64,000 bases of DNA, taken from positions 5,638,514-5,702,513 of the forward strand of contig CM029631.1 in assembly GCA_017311315.1 (NCBI GenBank), in the 5' to 3' direction. Position 1 is the stretch's first letter. Every line of letters begins with the position of its first letter. The DNA comes from Dendrocalamus latiflorus (lineage: Eukaryota; Streptophyta; Magnoliopsida; Poales; Poaceae). The notes below the pieces were generated by a model, which did not search any database, was not told the DNA's origin, and worked only from the letters and a program-made list of their open reading frames with translations. Of the stretch, positions 20,793-34,800 are shown piece by piece. Both the position numbers and the translations under genes were made by a program.

Positions 20793-23700
20793 TTACTCTT
20801 TAATTTTTGCTTGTTTTGCATTTATAAGCTTATCCAATATTGGGGGCTCAAGAGGGATCGGGTCAAGACATCTCTCGTGGGCAGCATTGTTCACCTGCAG
20901 AGGAGAGGAAAACAAGCAATGTTCAAATATCTTTCAGAGACAGGTTCGCAAGAGGAAATTAAATAAGCGATACAGGGGCGTTCTTTTGAGCTACCACTTA
21001 TAACTTTTGGCTACGGCTTATTAGTCTAATAAATAGTGATTGCGGAAAGAAGTCGAAGCCAAAAGCCGGCTAAAAAGCCGAAAAAGAACGGGGCCACAGT
21101 TTCTTTTCACACAAAAGATCCTAACTCTTATTAAAATGTGCTGTGTGCAGAACTGCAGATACTCACGCAGTCAAGCCTAGTGCTTACATAAAGAAGACTG
21201 AGTTACAAGCAGGTATAATATGGAACAAATTAAACTACCAAAATTTGTTTTGATTGGTTTCTGGCAGAAACCAGTGCTAAGGTGAATGTTAGGTGGCAGT
21301 TATCTAACCTCTTTAAGTAAAAAGCTTATAGCCGCTTCATCATCAATAAAATCCTTAAGGGAGCTCTTGAGAAATTCCATATCCAGCTGAATCTGCTGAA
21401 ATCCACTTCTGTTGAAAGTCTGAAGCCTGACAAATTCTTGCGAGCTTTTCAGGCAAAGCTTGAGAACAGTAGAAATTACAGATTCCTGAAATTTACTCGG
21501 AATGCAAGGAATTACTACCAAAATTGGATATATTACGTTCCTGTAATTGAAAGAAAATTCTACTTGATCACCAAGCAAGTTAACCCAGAATTTGAATTAT
21601 AGCATCTCTGCTGCAACAAGCATCTGCAAATTCAATCGACAAGTTGCTATATGACCTCATTCAGAAGATATCGTATGACATAGGCTGCATTTGGCATTGC
21701 AGTGGCTTGATAAAACCAGTCCTATTGTGTTCCTGTGAAAAATTCTTGATATTTTTATTTTTCGCTTTCTACAAGATGCAACTTTGGCCATTAATTTCTG
21801 TCACAATATATTTCCAAAAGTTATAAAAGTATAACATTATGAAAGCATGTTTTTATGATGAACCTAGTAATACCTACTCATATCATTTTCCCAAGACCAA
21901 TCTAGATATCCAAAAAGATACTGTTGGTCAAAGACTAAAAGATTTGATCATGAGCTTCCCTTCGTGACAAGTTCATGTGACTGGAAGTACTATTTTTAGA
22001 TGGTATTTACTAATTTGTAACCCCCTGTTTTGAATGTCAACGGAGATATTTTGTAACGATCAGTAAATCCCACAGCATAGCACAGCAATGCAAGACATAG
22101 CCTTAGTTGAGTATACTCCTGAAGCCTAAGTAAAAAATTAAAGAAACAAAAAAGTAGTACTCTTAAAACCAAAACAGGAATCAAATAGCGGAACTATCCA
22201 TAAGAGGAGATAAAGGCACAGAATGTTAATATTAAGCAATCCACCAAGTGATCAAATTATACAGTACAATAATCACCCTTAACAGCTGATCCTGTAGCAA
22301 GTTTCCAATGGATAACAGTTGCTATTTATTCTAATTATTTCTGGCATATTTGTCATGAAAAGGAGAAGGTGCTGATTCAGACTTCTTGCATACTGGAACA
22401 ATGCAGTACCTGTACCAGACACGGGATATATCTTTCAAAGAAGAAGGCTGTTTTCATAAGCCAATTGATTGGGGATCCTTCGGATTTGTTCCTTTTTCCT
22501 ATTCAAAGATCAGACCTTTGTCTATAGTATAACTATATTATATTCATCTTATCAAAAGGGCACAAAAAATCCCTTGCCACTTTCAGCCCATTTATTTTGT
22601 CCTAACTGGCATGAAATAACTTATTTCCTATGCAACACACTTGAAAACAATCTGGCAAGGGTGAACCTATCAGACCAATAAGGATGATTTTATTTTCATT
22701 CAAAACAAACAAAACATAAATGGATTTAAATGTGGGAGCTTCTGCGCTAACTCTAGTACTAGAAAAGCCCATTCTGGTGGTGGATGCCGTGTGGTGCCCC
22801 CAATACAAATATTTAACACTATGAAAGATTAATGAAATCAAATCAAATCAAATCAGTATTTTTACAATAGCAAGTGTTAGATGTGTATTATACTACTTGT
22901 GTATTTTCCCTGATGTATAAAGGGTTATCTGCATATATACTATACCTGTACGTGTATATATACTGGCCCATTGGCATCATGATGAATACTAGCGCAAAAC
23001 ATCCTAGAAGGTATTCCATATGTTCTAAAAGGGAAAGGGAAATAGGTAATTCCAGGAGATAACAGGAAAGTGAAACAGATCTCCACCTGTGTGTATTCAA
23101 CTTTGGTGAATATTTCCATTTTCTGCTCGAATAATTTTGCTAGATGGTTTTCTAAAAACTGACTTCTAGCACGGTGTGTGTTTGTTCGGTTCAACATGTC
23201 TTCTCGCACTGGATTGCTTCTAGAGGAAGTGGTGCTGCCAGTGCTATCAGAATTCCGATGTCGCCGAATTAAACCTGGTAAGATCTGCTTGACTTCAGAT
23301 ACCACACCATTGAACTGCAGGGAAAGAAAGAGAGATTACTGTGTTAGAGAAAACCTTAAGAATAAAATTTCCAGCATGACCTCAAGTTTTTTAAAAGCAG
23401 GTGGTAATCATATGCAGTAGTGACTAGTGAGGATGAAACATAAGCATTATTTTCAAGACTCCGATAACTAAATTGGCATGGTAATGCATGCTCAATTATA
23501 AATTAATAAATGCACTAGGATCAGAAGCAGAGAGACACACGGAAAATATGCAATAATATAGGGAACTAAACAAACCTCTAGGAGAAGTAGATCAACAAAC
23601 ATGTTAACTTCCCGTGGTTCCTTGTGCTATTTTGGTCAAATATACACAGAAGAAGTGGTACAAACGTGAGCAAAAAAACAGAAATAGCAAAAGCCATTGA

Positions 23701-26700
23701 CGATTAAAAATATTTCCTGTTGAATAGGAAGCTAACCTTTATCCAGACCGGTGTTGTAAATCGCTTATTGAGAAGCTTGGAGATCTTCTGAGTCTTCATA
23801 TTTATGTACTGCTCCAAGGAAGATAATATTTAATTATTGGCATTGCCAGATAAAAAAATGTACTTCTAAAGAGGGGGGAGAAAAAGCAACCACTTTCAGA
23901 TTACAAACAGTAGAATTACATCTGTTCCCGATTTTGCTCTCATGACATGGGATATTGTTCCCTCACATGTGAAGTGTGACTTGGTAGTTTTGAAACTGAA
24001 GTTAGTACTGCTTTTGAAACGAAAATTCTAGACAAAGTAATGATATTATGACTGCTATCTTTTCATGACACAAGGCTATTCTAAGCTCCTTGAGCAATAG
24101 AACTCATGGTGCTATTTTTCAAAGCTAGTTTCACATGCTAAAATATTCTGCAGGGAGTTACATTGCTTTCAGAGCTGTAGCCTGTAAGTACCTACAATAT
24201 AATAGGTAATAAAATTAACAGAAATTGGAATGGACTAAAATAGTGTACACCCACCCCATGTTCCTTAATTATAATAGCGAGGACTGCATTTCTAAAATGA
24301 AGATCCAAAAAAAGAGAGAAAACCCTAGTATGCCATATTAGCCTTCTTTCTTTTTAATATATAGTTATTTAGATCATACAGCAGTTGAAAAGAAGCAAAG
24401 AAAAATCACAGCATGGCACAAAGAGACCATACCGCTGCTCAGAAAAATTCCAATATCAACTAACAATTCAAATAACAGAAGGAAAAAGAAATAAAGATAC
24501 AAAAAAAGTTTGCCCTACATGGTGTAAGAATTTCTCCCCAGATGAACGATATAGTCGACATATCTCTCCAGGTACAAAAGGTGGTCCATATTCATAGCTA
24601 CGTGCGCCACCTCCAGAAAAAGAAGCAGCCAACTCCTAAAAACGATAACAAAAATCAGAATCACTTCATCACACATTCACTAAATTCCGATTACAGAACT
24701 CGTAAAAATTGGGCAGTCAACAAGTGAAATTAGCAATGTACCTCTGTCACTTTAGGAATTGTTGTTTGTTCTATGAAAACACAAAGTTGTGCAAGCACCA
24801 ACACCATTGGAACCTTGTCAATTTGCACAGAATCTGTAGCACTCGACTCTTGAGAGAAACTCTTGCTTCTTCCAGAAAGCAGATGAAAATGCCCATCAAG
24901 TTTCTCAAAGAAATCTTGAAAACCTTCTTGTACCCAATCAATAATCAAATCTCTCAGCTTTACAAGCAACTCTGTATTGCCATCTATAAGATGATGAAAT
25001 TCCTAAAAGCAGCAGTCAAAATGAGAACATTGAAATAGAGTATAAGGATGCTCTAATGCAAGCATGAGCCAATTAGTAGATCGTGCAAAACAAGTTAACA
25101 TTATTTGACAAGTAACAAAACAGATGGATGATCACATGCTTTTTTAAAGCTTCCTAATATTTACCTGAAGGAGATCTATGCATCCTTGGGATACTTTAAT
25201 TTTGCTTGTTTCCATGGCAGTTTGCAGCTGTGAGTCTTCTAATTTCTTGTTAGATGTTGAGTGTGTTCTGACCAGTGCATCTGCTCACCCATGCATAGAT
25301 GTAAGTTTTTCTAGTACATACTTTCTCATTTTCAACTCTGTTTGTACTATTACAAGATAAAACAAAATAAGCTATTGTAAAATCAAATCTAAACTGCAGT
25401 CCAAAGGCACAATCAGTTCTGCAGTACCTCTGCACAAAAATTGCAAATTAAAACAAATTGTGGTGGGATGGGAGCAACCTGATATTTCACTTTGAAGATG
25501 AAGAAAGGCAGTTGCAATGTGTTGCCTAATAATGTCTCGAGTAGTCTGACACAGCAAAGACATTGGCACATGTGAAATCACTATCAAGAAATACACACAG
25601 ATCTTGGACATGGAGGATATCCAAAAAAAAAAGCAACTATAGAATGGTATTGCAAAAAAAAAAAAGCAACTATAGAACGGTATTGAAATACTCTGTTTAT
25701 CCCGTGAACAAGAAAAAAAGGGGGGAAAAGAAACTTAAATCTAGTCGCACACTCGCACCCAAAGATCTTATCACATAACCTATACACTATACTGCAAAAG
25801 TATACTAATGAACAATCCTCAATTGAACATATAATTACCAAACAGCTTTTTGCTCATTTGTAAATTCATAAACGAGTTTTCGAGATAAGAAATCTCATGT
25901 ATAATACTCCCCTAGCAAACCAGTGCTTGATAGTCCTCAACACTACCAAAAACAAAGACCTGAGATGAAGCTGAGAAGGGTAACCAGTGGTTACTACTTA
26001 CTAGCCAAGCTTCTGTTACCGGTCCATCATAAAATGAATGTGGGTAATTAGGATTATCAAATAGGAAGTGAATCCATTCACCACAGCTAAAACTAACCGT
26101 ACCAATGGTGGACTAGGACTAGTCCACTCCTATGCATTAGCCACTGTCTCCAAGAACTGGGACAGCATTATCTGCTAACATGTTCTGCCTCCACCAGCAT
26201 CACCCCAACCCTTTGTGGTATGTGGTGAGACCTAACAACACACCATCCAGGAAAGGCAGTACAGTTTCAACCAATATTCCAAAGTAAGAAACGACCAAGA
26301 AGGACCAACATCACACCAACAAATGAAGTATATTATGCACATTCAGCCAGATAGACTCTACTTTGATTCTAGGCAGAACAAATTAACATAGTGAAGAGAG
26401 AAAGACATCATATGAAATCTTATAGTTTAATCACATAACAAAACAGATAATTCTTGTCTTAGTAGATTATAATATTATAATTTGAAACCACAAATGGAAC
26501 TGTTACAAGGTGCAGGTCAAACCTCCAAAGAAAAAGCTGGTAGTGCAGCCTCTGGTATAACTTCATCGATGGCGGTTGCATCCTCCCATAAGGCTCCTGT
26601 GATCATCAAAGCAAAGCAGGATTAAATAAAAAGAAATGCAATGATCTTACAACCTACAGTAATATCAACTTATTAAGCATGACCATTGAAGGTAAAAACA

Positions 26701-29700
26701 CAACTGACCCTTTCAATGACAAGAATATTAACATTAAGGACTCCAACTATAGACGAAACATATGATCTTTCTCAAGTTAGGAGTGAACATCAACTTTTGA
26801 AGTGATACAAATTCAAATTCCAACAGTCATTTTCTTCAAAACTCAACCAAACTTGATCCTGAATTGAGGTTCACTGGTTTGCAGTCATTCTTTTATTACA
26901 CACAATACATAAATAACATGGAAAGAAAGCAAATCATTATAAAATGCTTGGGAAAACTATCCTTGCATCATGAAGCAGATCAATATGAAAGTCTTGGGCA
27001 AAATGTCTTTCATATCATGACTAATGAGATCTAAAAAGAACATAGATATTTGTGTCTTTGCAAGAAAAGGAAGGAATATATTGGTGTTACTGTTTGCCCA
27101 TAGAGGTTTACAAGGAATATATTGGTGTTTGCCCATAGAGGTTTACACTATAGTTCCAAATATGTTGGAAGTACAGTTACGATGGTAATATAGCATAGAA
27201 TATAGATAAAGTTCTTACGTAGCATTGCCAATAGATCTGTTGATGGAATTCTTTTCCTCAGATTTTCTCTGACTGTTTCATAACGGCTTCATGCAAAATA
27301 ATACGAAAAAAGTAAGAAATTTATATATGATGAATTTCTAGTAGTAGAAATGTAAGATAAAACAAGAAGCAAAACCCATGTGGTGAGCCTAAATGAAATG
27401 CTAGTTTCAGTTCATCTAACAGCACCTCATATTGGAGTAAAATTTTGTATCCCCATTGCACGGCATGGAATATGTAACAGCCCACTAAAAATCCAAGTAT
27501 CCAACATAAGGAAAGGTGAAACGCTGCCAAAGAAACAAGAAAGTATGCCCCTTTGTTTTGTTCACTCACTATAACTATTGATCACTAGAAGGAAGAGCAA
27601 CTTTGATACCCACCCCAAGCTGCTCCGATCATCTCAAGAAATAAATGCTTTGAGAAAATGAAAGATTTTGATCATTTCAAGCTATATGGTTTTCTTTCAG
27701 AATTAGGAATTTGATCCCCTAAACAATAGTGCAAACCGACCTTTTGTATGGTCTTAGTTTTGTGATGTGCTGTAGCGTTTTGATCTCAATTTCTTCTAAA
27801 TGCATGAGCTTGGATTGTTTAATGGCTTCCCATGCAAAAGGGGAAAATGCAATGAGAACACTTGTACCAAAAAAGAAAAGGCTCAACTAGGATGTTGAAG
27901 TGACCAGTTGTTGAAAGAAAGGCCTCTTCCCAAAATAAAAGGAGCGATCACGAATTCACTACATTTTCATAGAGAGACAGAGGCTTTGATCATCAACCAA
28001 CATAAAGAAGCAACAAACAGAATAAACATGATGAATATGTGTTGAGATGTAATATACTATGAATTACTACTTCTGGTTCAACCATTCAAATTACTTGTGC
28101 AAATACTTGTTATTTGACATTTCCCAGTTGGTTTCTTCCTACAATGGCATCAGACTAATTACTTCAATTGTTTGTTATTCCCACCACCTTCCAGAGATAT
28201 GGCCATTTATTAATGAGGACTGGCATTTCATGTATTTTTACACTAGTAATTGCCTCGGTTTGTATTCTGGGAGCTAAAACGGCAAGTAGTTTGGACAGCA
28301 TGTAGTTATTCATGATCTAAAAAATAGCTGATGGTCTGATAGTAAAATTGCACAAGATGTAAATGCAACTTACTTTGAGAACAAAGCCTGTGCAAGTTCA
28401 ATGAGATGCCTTTCTGAATCAGGAAATATTACGAGATAAGCACGAAAAGTCTTTGAAATATCGCCAATTGAAGCCTAAGAAAAATTATATGAGAGAATAT
28501 TAGATGATTCATAGACATTGTAGTTGTCAAAGAGGATCGTAAAATAAGTGCTGCAAATAGACTAGATTTTACGGCATGAACAATATTGAATGCCACAAAT
28601 TATGCATACTATGTCACAACACAGGCAACACAAGCTGTGCAAGTCCCAGTTTATGGAACTTTCACCCAAAATAAAATGTTAGTTAAACTTCATTCTAACA
28701 TTTCTGATATATACCTGTGTGGGCTCGTTCTGGAAATTTAAGAGGCAATCTTCTAACTTCTCGAGTAGGTTTGATTTTAGGTTGTCCACCTGTTGAGAGG
28801 TAGAAAATAAATTAGTAAGATGGGATTACAGAACAAAAACTGCATGCGAAGAATGAAGAGATAGATAAAAAATACATACTGGAAAGTCAAGTTGTTTAAG
28901 AAGCACCACAGCTTCTGCTCTTGCTTCAATAGGTTCAGAATCTGAGTATAACTTTGCCTGCAAAGTTACAGGAAATAAGTAAATGCTAAACAGTAGTAAA
29001 AATGAAGATACAATTAGGAGAATACAATTATTTAATGAATCAAAAATAGGAATTGCATGATAGCATGCCCTGTGGCAAGGGAAATAAACACACCCTTAAG
29101 TCTTGAATTATGATTTCAATCACTAATACTGAGCTCTTCCATACAAATCTGAGTCAAAATGCACACAATTACCTGAAGGTGTTGTATAACTAAATCCATT
29201 GCCTCCTCAGATGCTTTTTTACAGTCTTGAAAGGATGTATCACCATAGGCCTACCGTAGATAAGAAAGATAAGAGAAAGGTAAAACTAAAAAGGTGTTGG
29301 AGGAAGTTTCTAAGATGAGTAAATAAGCTCAAACCAACCTCAAAAATAGGTTTTGCACCAGTAAAAAAACTGACTGCGTCCGCATATGCTTCTGTCTTGA
29401 CGCATTTGTTAAGCCGAGTTGGCAGATCATATATGAACTGCAAAAAATTGATGGAAATTGACATTATCAAAAGTGCTCATGTTTTTTTGACCTCGACATT
29501 TCTTCAGCACTTAGAACTCACTGGTAGTGCTACTACTCTGAATAGATATTAAAGAAAAACTACACAGGGTAAATATTTGAAAGAGCTGTCTAGAACAAAC
29601 ATCTTCTGGCATGTCTTAACTAAACAGAAACAAAAAATCATGGCGGTCAAGCACAATGTGGTTTCTATGTGTTTCATGTATGGTAAAATGTTTTCAAAAA

Positions 29701-31807
29701 ATTTGTGAATGGTTATTTAAGGATGGAAGAATGGAAGAAATGCAATCATGTTAACAAAGTGACAAACACACAAGTGATCTAAACTAATGCTCTAAGGCAT
29801 AATGGTCCAAATACGCTACAGCCAACTCCAAAACAGGATAAACTACACATGTGCAACAACCCACGTGCTTTGTTGCCCTCACTTCACACAAGACATAACT
29901 CAAAGTTGCAACACATACACACAGAGACTACTGGGGCCTGGCACAACTAAATTTGTCTGCATAAATCATTAGTTGCTGAGGACAATAACACAAACAGAAC
30001 AGTATAAATCATTAGTTCTTGAAGAGAATAACACAAACAGAACAGGATTTACTTGAACTTTTCGGAGGAGATTGCGTGTACGGTGTAATTTCTCTATGTT
30101 TTCCCTTTTGTCGAAAAGAGATGTATTCACTGTGTCACTTCTTGATTGCACTGATGTTATCTGGCAAAAAGCAAACACATATTGGTTCAACTATGTCAAA
30201 AAGATGGACAATATATCATACATCAATAACAAGATAATGCATACCTTTGCAAGTAACTGCTCCATGTTTGCTTCCATTCCAACAATGTTAGTCTTCATCC
30301 TGTGGCAAAAACATAGATATATACAGATACACATTACAACTATAGCAAACAATAGCCTAGCACCTCAAACTCATTAATAGAAGGACAACTGTGAGCTATC
30401 ACAGTCAAGGAAATAGCATCACCTTTTTATAGTGTCAGTTGCACTGATAAACTTGTTATAATTCTCATATACTAGCATCTGTAAGTCTGTGTCCAGGTTC
30501 TTGATCTCAGCGGCCATCTTCACATGCCTCTGTAGAAGCCCTTCCAGATTTGATTGTTGCACCTTCAAGCCACACAAGGGAAGCCAGCATAAGCATTCTC
30601 CTCTTAAATATCAGAACTAACAAACTAAACTCCGATTTCATGTGTCCCACTGCCCTACTTTTTCCATAATCACTAGCAATAGCAGACTAAGTTCATCTAG
30701 AAAAAATACTCAAAACCATTTCAGCTTTCATATAAAACCATTCACAGCTAGCCAACACTGCATGAAATAGTGTGGATAACTTCTACTGAAAATGGCAAGG
30801 TATGCAGCAGTTAAATGGAGACAGGATAGTGTTCACCAGTTCAAATACAGTAGCTCATACTGAAGCTGTAATAATCAGAATGAAACCAATCTACGCTACC
30901 AAACAGAAAGGGCACAAGTAACATGGCAACAAATTTGATTTTTGTGTTGAACAATGAACGCCATCCATGTACCTAGACCCCAAACTCGAGAATAAGCTTC
31001 TCGATAAATTCAATTGATTTTTTTAATGAATTGGAATACACATTCTCCATTCACATGCAACATTCAACAAAATAGTTATACAAAAGGCACTCTGTTTAAG
31101 GGGTCCATACTAGAAACAGTCCAATTTGAAATCCCAATTTCAGCTTTACTGGTGGAATTGACATTATTCATGTCATCTACATAACTCTAAATCTCAGATT
31201 TCATCTCTCCAGAGCCCCATCTCCTAAGGGCAATCATAATCATATCAGCATAATCCAGAACCAATTTCATTCAAAAATCGACTAGTTGCCTATGCCTAAC
31301 ATAACCAGTTTATAAGTATATACACATATTACACAACCAACTCTACTAGTACAGCCCTTTATATGTTAAAAGCAACCGCCCTCCTCCAGACAAAATGCAA
31401 CAATGCAATGTGCATCAATTAGGTAAATTCTAACCAGAGCTTAACAGTCAGGAATCATAGCATTTCACAGTTAACCATATTCGTTCAAATTATATCCAAA
31501 ATGAGCCCAACCATAAGATCCGACCGAGACACAGAGAGCTGGATCTGAGAGACCATGTAGAGAGGGAGCGGGGATCAGATGCGCGAACCAGGACGTCCAT
31601 GTAGATGTCGGGATCGAAGGAGGTGGAGTTGATGGAGCCGAGTGGCGACGCGGAGGCGGCGGTGGAAGCGGGCCACGCCGGGGAGGCGGGGGCTGCGCCG
31701 GCGCCGGCGGCCGAGGGGTCGGTGTTGTAGAAGCTGGCGAGGAGGTCGCGTGTGCGCCGCGCCTTCTCGTCCATTGCCGGCGGAGGGGCGCCACCGGCGG
31801 TCGCCAT
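20793..31807 (-). CDS. VPS51: VPS51, GARP/EARP tethering complex subunit (20 exons)
   Basis: Shared subunit of the GARP and EARP complexes, which tether endosome-derived vesicles at the trans-Golgi or recycling endosomes; the Arabidopsis homologue is UNHINGED. Coding exons: 31807-31589, 30562-30423, 30299-30245, 30160-30053, 29437-29339, 29250-29173, 28957-28880, 28789-28715, 28474-28374, 27286-27219, 26596-26523, 25545-25479, 25280-25165, 25002-24742, 24635-24519, 23808-23737, 23626-23576, 23314-23087, 21485-21309, 20894-20793. They total 2286 nt (761 aa), near the usual plant length, with every phase consistent. Landmarks: INSTSFDPDIYMDVL, then NLDTDLQMLVYENYNKF (Vps51 coiled-coil region), FDKRENIEKLHRTRNLLRK, LIIDWVQEGFQDFF, LCLKSSQEFVRLQTFNRSG and the C-terminal IPLEPPILDKL. 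The introns contain a small hAT-like MITE and a diverged Copia solo LTR; the coding sequence is intact. Confidence 0.94.
20973..21095. mobile_element. Short MITE in the last VPS51 intron
   Basis: A segment of about 123 bp with imperfect terminal inverted repeats: left GGGGCGTTCTTTT, right (reverse complement) GGCCCCGTTCTTTTT. It contains the related motifs GGCTTATTAGTCTAATAAATAG and AAAAGCCGGCTAAAAAGCCG. No clear target duplication was found, so the superfamily (hAT or PIF-like) is uncertain. Confidence 0.5.
22875..23001 (+). mobile_element. Diverged solo LTR related to the intact Copia element
   Basis: In plus orientation it runs TGTTAGA...ACA over 127 bp and matches the 130-bp Copia LTR (read in its own sense) in order: TGTTAGA, TTTCCC, a TGTATAAAGGGTT-like block, CTGTAC, GTGTATATATA, GGCCCATTGGC.TCAT, TGAATAC.AGCGC. 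No PBS follows and no clean target duplication was found. It lies in VPS51 intron 18, opposite in orientation to the intact element. Confidence 0.7.
27072..27148. repeat. Short tandem duplication
   Basis: Two adjacent copies of a unit containing GGAATATATTGGTGTT and GCCCATAGAGGTTTACA, the first with a 4-bp insertion. In VPS51 intron 10. A similar two-copy unit, AGCAACTATAGAAYGGTATTG, lies at about 25630-25685. Confidence 0.7.
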
Positions 31808-31923
31808 GTCGGTGTGGCTTTCGCGTCGGGGTTTGGAGAGGAGCTTGGACGCCGGGGAGATCGGAGGTTGGAGCGGATCGCAGTGCAGAAAATCGAGGGG
31901 GCTTTGTGGGAAGTTTCCCTTTA

Positions 31924-32221
31924 GAGTAAAGTCTATTACCGGTCCTTAAACTTTTTATGCTATGTCATCCCGATCCATAGACTTTTAAAGTATGTCATCC
32001 CGGTCCATAAACTTCAAAATGTACCATTAGCGGTCCTTAAACTTTTTATGCTGTGTCATCCCGGTCCATAGACTTTCAAAAGTGTGCCATTACAGCTGGA
32101 CCCGTAACAAGTGGTATTGGCACACTTTGAAAGTTTAGGGACCGGGATGGCATACTTTAAAAGTCTATGGACCGGGATGACACAGCATAAAAAGTTTAAG
32201 GACCGGTAATGGATTTTACTC
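31924..32221. mobile_element. MULE-type MITE just upstream of VPS51
   Basis: A 298-bp foldback element. Its halves are inverted copies beginning GAGTAAARTCYATTACCGGT and containing repeated CATCCCGGTCCATAGACTTT blocks. A perfect 9-bp target duplication TTCCCTTTA flanks it (31915-31923 and 32222-32230). The VPS51 ATG is at 31807, so the insertion is only about 117 bp upstream, inside or next to the 5' UTR and core promoter. Confidence 0.88.
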
Positions 32222-33311
32222 TTCCCTTTATTATGTGGAATTTTGCGCGCCTAGCTCTGTGGTATACTGGTATTCGGTATCCCCAGGGCTGAACAAATGC
32301 AAGCGTTGTTCTTTTCAGAAATTTTTTTTGTAAATAATACCTGTGCAAATATTTTTTTTACAGAAATGACCTCCATTCGCGCAACTTTTGTGCGACTGGA
32401 TCCTGTCATCCAACGACCGTGCACACACAAGCAATCCGTAGACCGTTGGGCGATATAATTGCAATCGTCAAACCGTCAAGCGATCGGATATTCCCAGGGC
32501 CTGAACAAATGCAAACGTTGTTCTTTTCAAAAAAAAAATTTGTAAATAATCCATATTTTATTTGAAATAACAGAAATATACCGGCACAAATATTTTTTAG
32601 AGAAATAGCCTCCAGACATCCAACTTTCGGGCAACTGGATCCTGTCGCCCAACGACCGTGCGACGCACAAGCAATCCATGGGCCATTGGGCGATATAATT
32701 GCAGTCACCAAACCGTCAGGCAATTGCAGATCCAGTCGCCCAACTATTCGGCGACTAGAGACCATATAAATCGACCATGCGGCTGAGCCCCTGGCATTTC
32801 TTCCGCCACGCCACGCGGTGAAGAGAAGGCAGAAGGGAAAGAAAGAAGAGAAGAGGAGAGGGAAGAAAAAGAGAGAGGGAGGAGGAGAGGAGAGGAAGAG
32901 GAAGGAGAGTTTCCGCAACTTTTGTTTGGTAAAATTTTTTGTATATTGTAGTCAATATTTTTTGTATGAAATAAATAGTTTATTTAGTGTATAATTAGTA
33001 TCCATAAAAAATTATCGATGTAGAAAAGAATAGTGTAACTTTGGTATAAAAATTTAATCAATGTAGTTATAAAAAATTAGCAGCCGTAGACCCTGTAGTT
33101 GTAGAAAATTTAGTGAGGCGTATCCGTAGAACCTGTAGTTGTACAAGGTCATACCGACGACTATCATCCTGGAGGTGCGAGCAACTCGGGTGCTCAGCAT
33201 GTTAGTTAAAAGAAGAAAGTTGCTCATGACGAGGCCGATGCGGTATATGAAGGAGAGGAAAAACGGTCACGGCATGGTGAGACTACAGGACAAGCTGATG
33301 AATGAGAGCAT

Positions 33312-34800
33312 ATGGAGTACATAGTGCATCAAATGGAGAGCGATGACCGGATGGCTTGGGCTGAAGAGGAAGCTGTACAGGAGGACAACAAGGACAATTC
33401 AGATGGGGATGAAGCTCCCATCCCGCAAGAATGGAATCGGTTTGATGCTAAGGGGGTTGTCGCACATGACGAGCATGAATCACCGTGGGAGTATCATGGC
33501 ATAGAGGTTCGATTGCATTTAATGTTTGCTGACAATGCATCGTTGCAGAATTCCATCAAGCTATGGGCCCTATCCATGCAACAGACTTTTTGGGTTGTGA
33601 AATCTAGTTAGGAGCAGTACAGCGTGAAGTGCGAGCAGGCCGGTTGTCCTTGGAGGGTGCACGCACGTAAACCGAAGTATGTGATCCATTGGATTGTATC
33701 GAAGGTGGAGCCGCACTCCTGCATTCACAATAGTGTTTTGCCAAGGTATCGTAACCTAACGTCCGCCTTTACAGCCAATCTGGCGTATGGAGAGATAGTG
33801 AAGAAGAAGGACATAGAGGTCACGCACATCATGGTGGCTATCAAGAAAAAATTCAAGTACAAGATTAGCTATGCGAAAGCGTAACGTGCAAAGCAGAAGG
33901 ATTTGGAAAAACAGTTTGGGTCTTTTGAGGCGGCTTATGACAACCTTCCTCGTATGCTTCAGGTGCTACAGGACAGGAACCCAGGTACATACATTGCTAT
34001 GAAGGGCAAGCCATCTACAAGGCCGCCAGGTTTTGCGATGTTGCAGAGGGCCTTCTTAGCTTTCAGTGCATGCATCGAGGCATTCAGGCATATGCTTTTC
34101 ATGATCTCAGTTGATGGGACCTTTTTGACTAGCAAATATAAGGGCCGGATCCTTACGGCCATTGGCGTTAACGGCAACAATCAAATTATGCCCCTGGTCA
34201 TCGCATTCGTGGAAAGTGAGAATTACGATAGTTGGTTGTGGTTCTTTAAACATGTGAGGGTTGGAGTTGTCGAGCTCGTCCTAGTATATGCGTAATCCAT
34301 GATCGTCACATTGGGATAGTGAAGGCTATAAGAAAATTTTAGGAAGACCCCGAGGAGCCCTTCCTATGGCAGGATATAAGGAACAGATGGTATATTCGTC
34401 ACCTAGGGGTGAACTTCTTAAAGCAGTTCCCGAAGTAACCATTGATAAAACTGTTCAAGAGGCTGGATATACAGAACCAGAAGAGAAAAATTGCCGCTTT
34501 GTGGGCATTGTTGGACGAGCATAGCAAGAAGCATGTCGACAGGAGGAACAAGGGACCGGCTATGGCTGGGGCGGCACAACCTGAATGCCCCCACAGCACT
34601 GGCTGAGCCTAACGTAGCTGGTCCAAGGAGGAGCTCATGGAACATCAAGTGCTTCTCGGCTTCTCGCAGTGAATTGAGGGAGAGCCATTAGAGAAGTGAT
34701 CCCTGTTGCATGACACAGACGATGCGAGGAACGACATAATGATGACTAAACTTGCCGAGGTGTACAACTAGGTTCTCAGAGACCTTCATTCTTAGCCCGT
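33312..34800 (+). pseudogene. MuDR-type transposase, broken
   Basis: One reading frame runs from about 33312 with plant MULE transposase features: an acidic N-terminal part, the MuDR domain (KCEQAGCPWRVHARK, with PHSC following, giving C..C/H..C spacing), then the MULE catalytic domain with SVDGTFLTSKYKGRILTAIG and IMPLVIAFVESENYDSWLWF. In-frame stops at 33609 (TAG) and 33882 (TAA) interrupt it, and after about 34290 homologous sequence continues with further stops and frameshifts (for example the RHLGVNFLKQFPK block near 34400). It cannot encode an intact enzyme. The N-terminus may begin further upstream. Confidence 0.85.
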
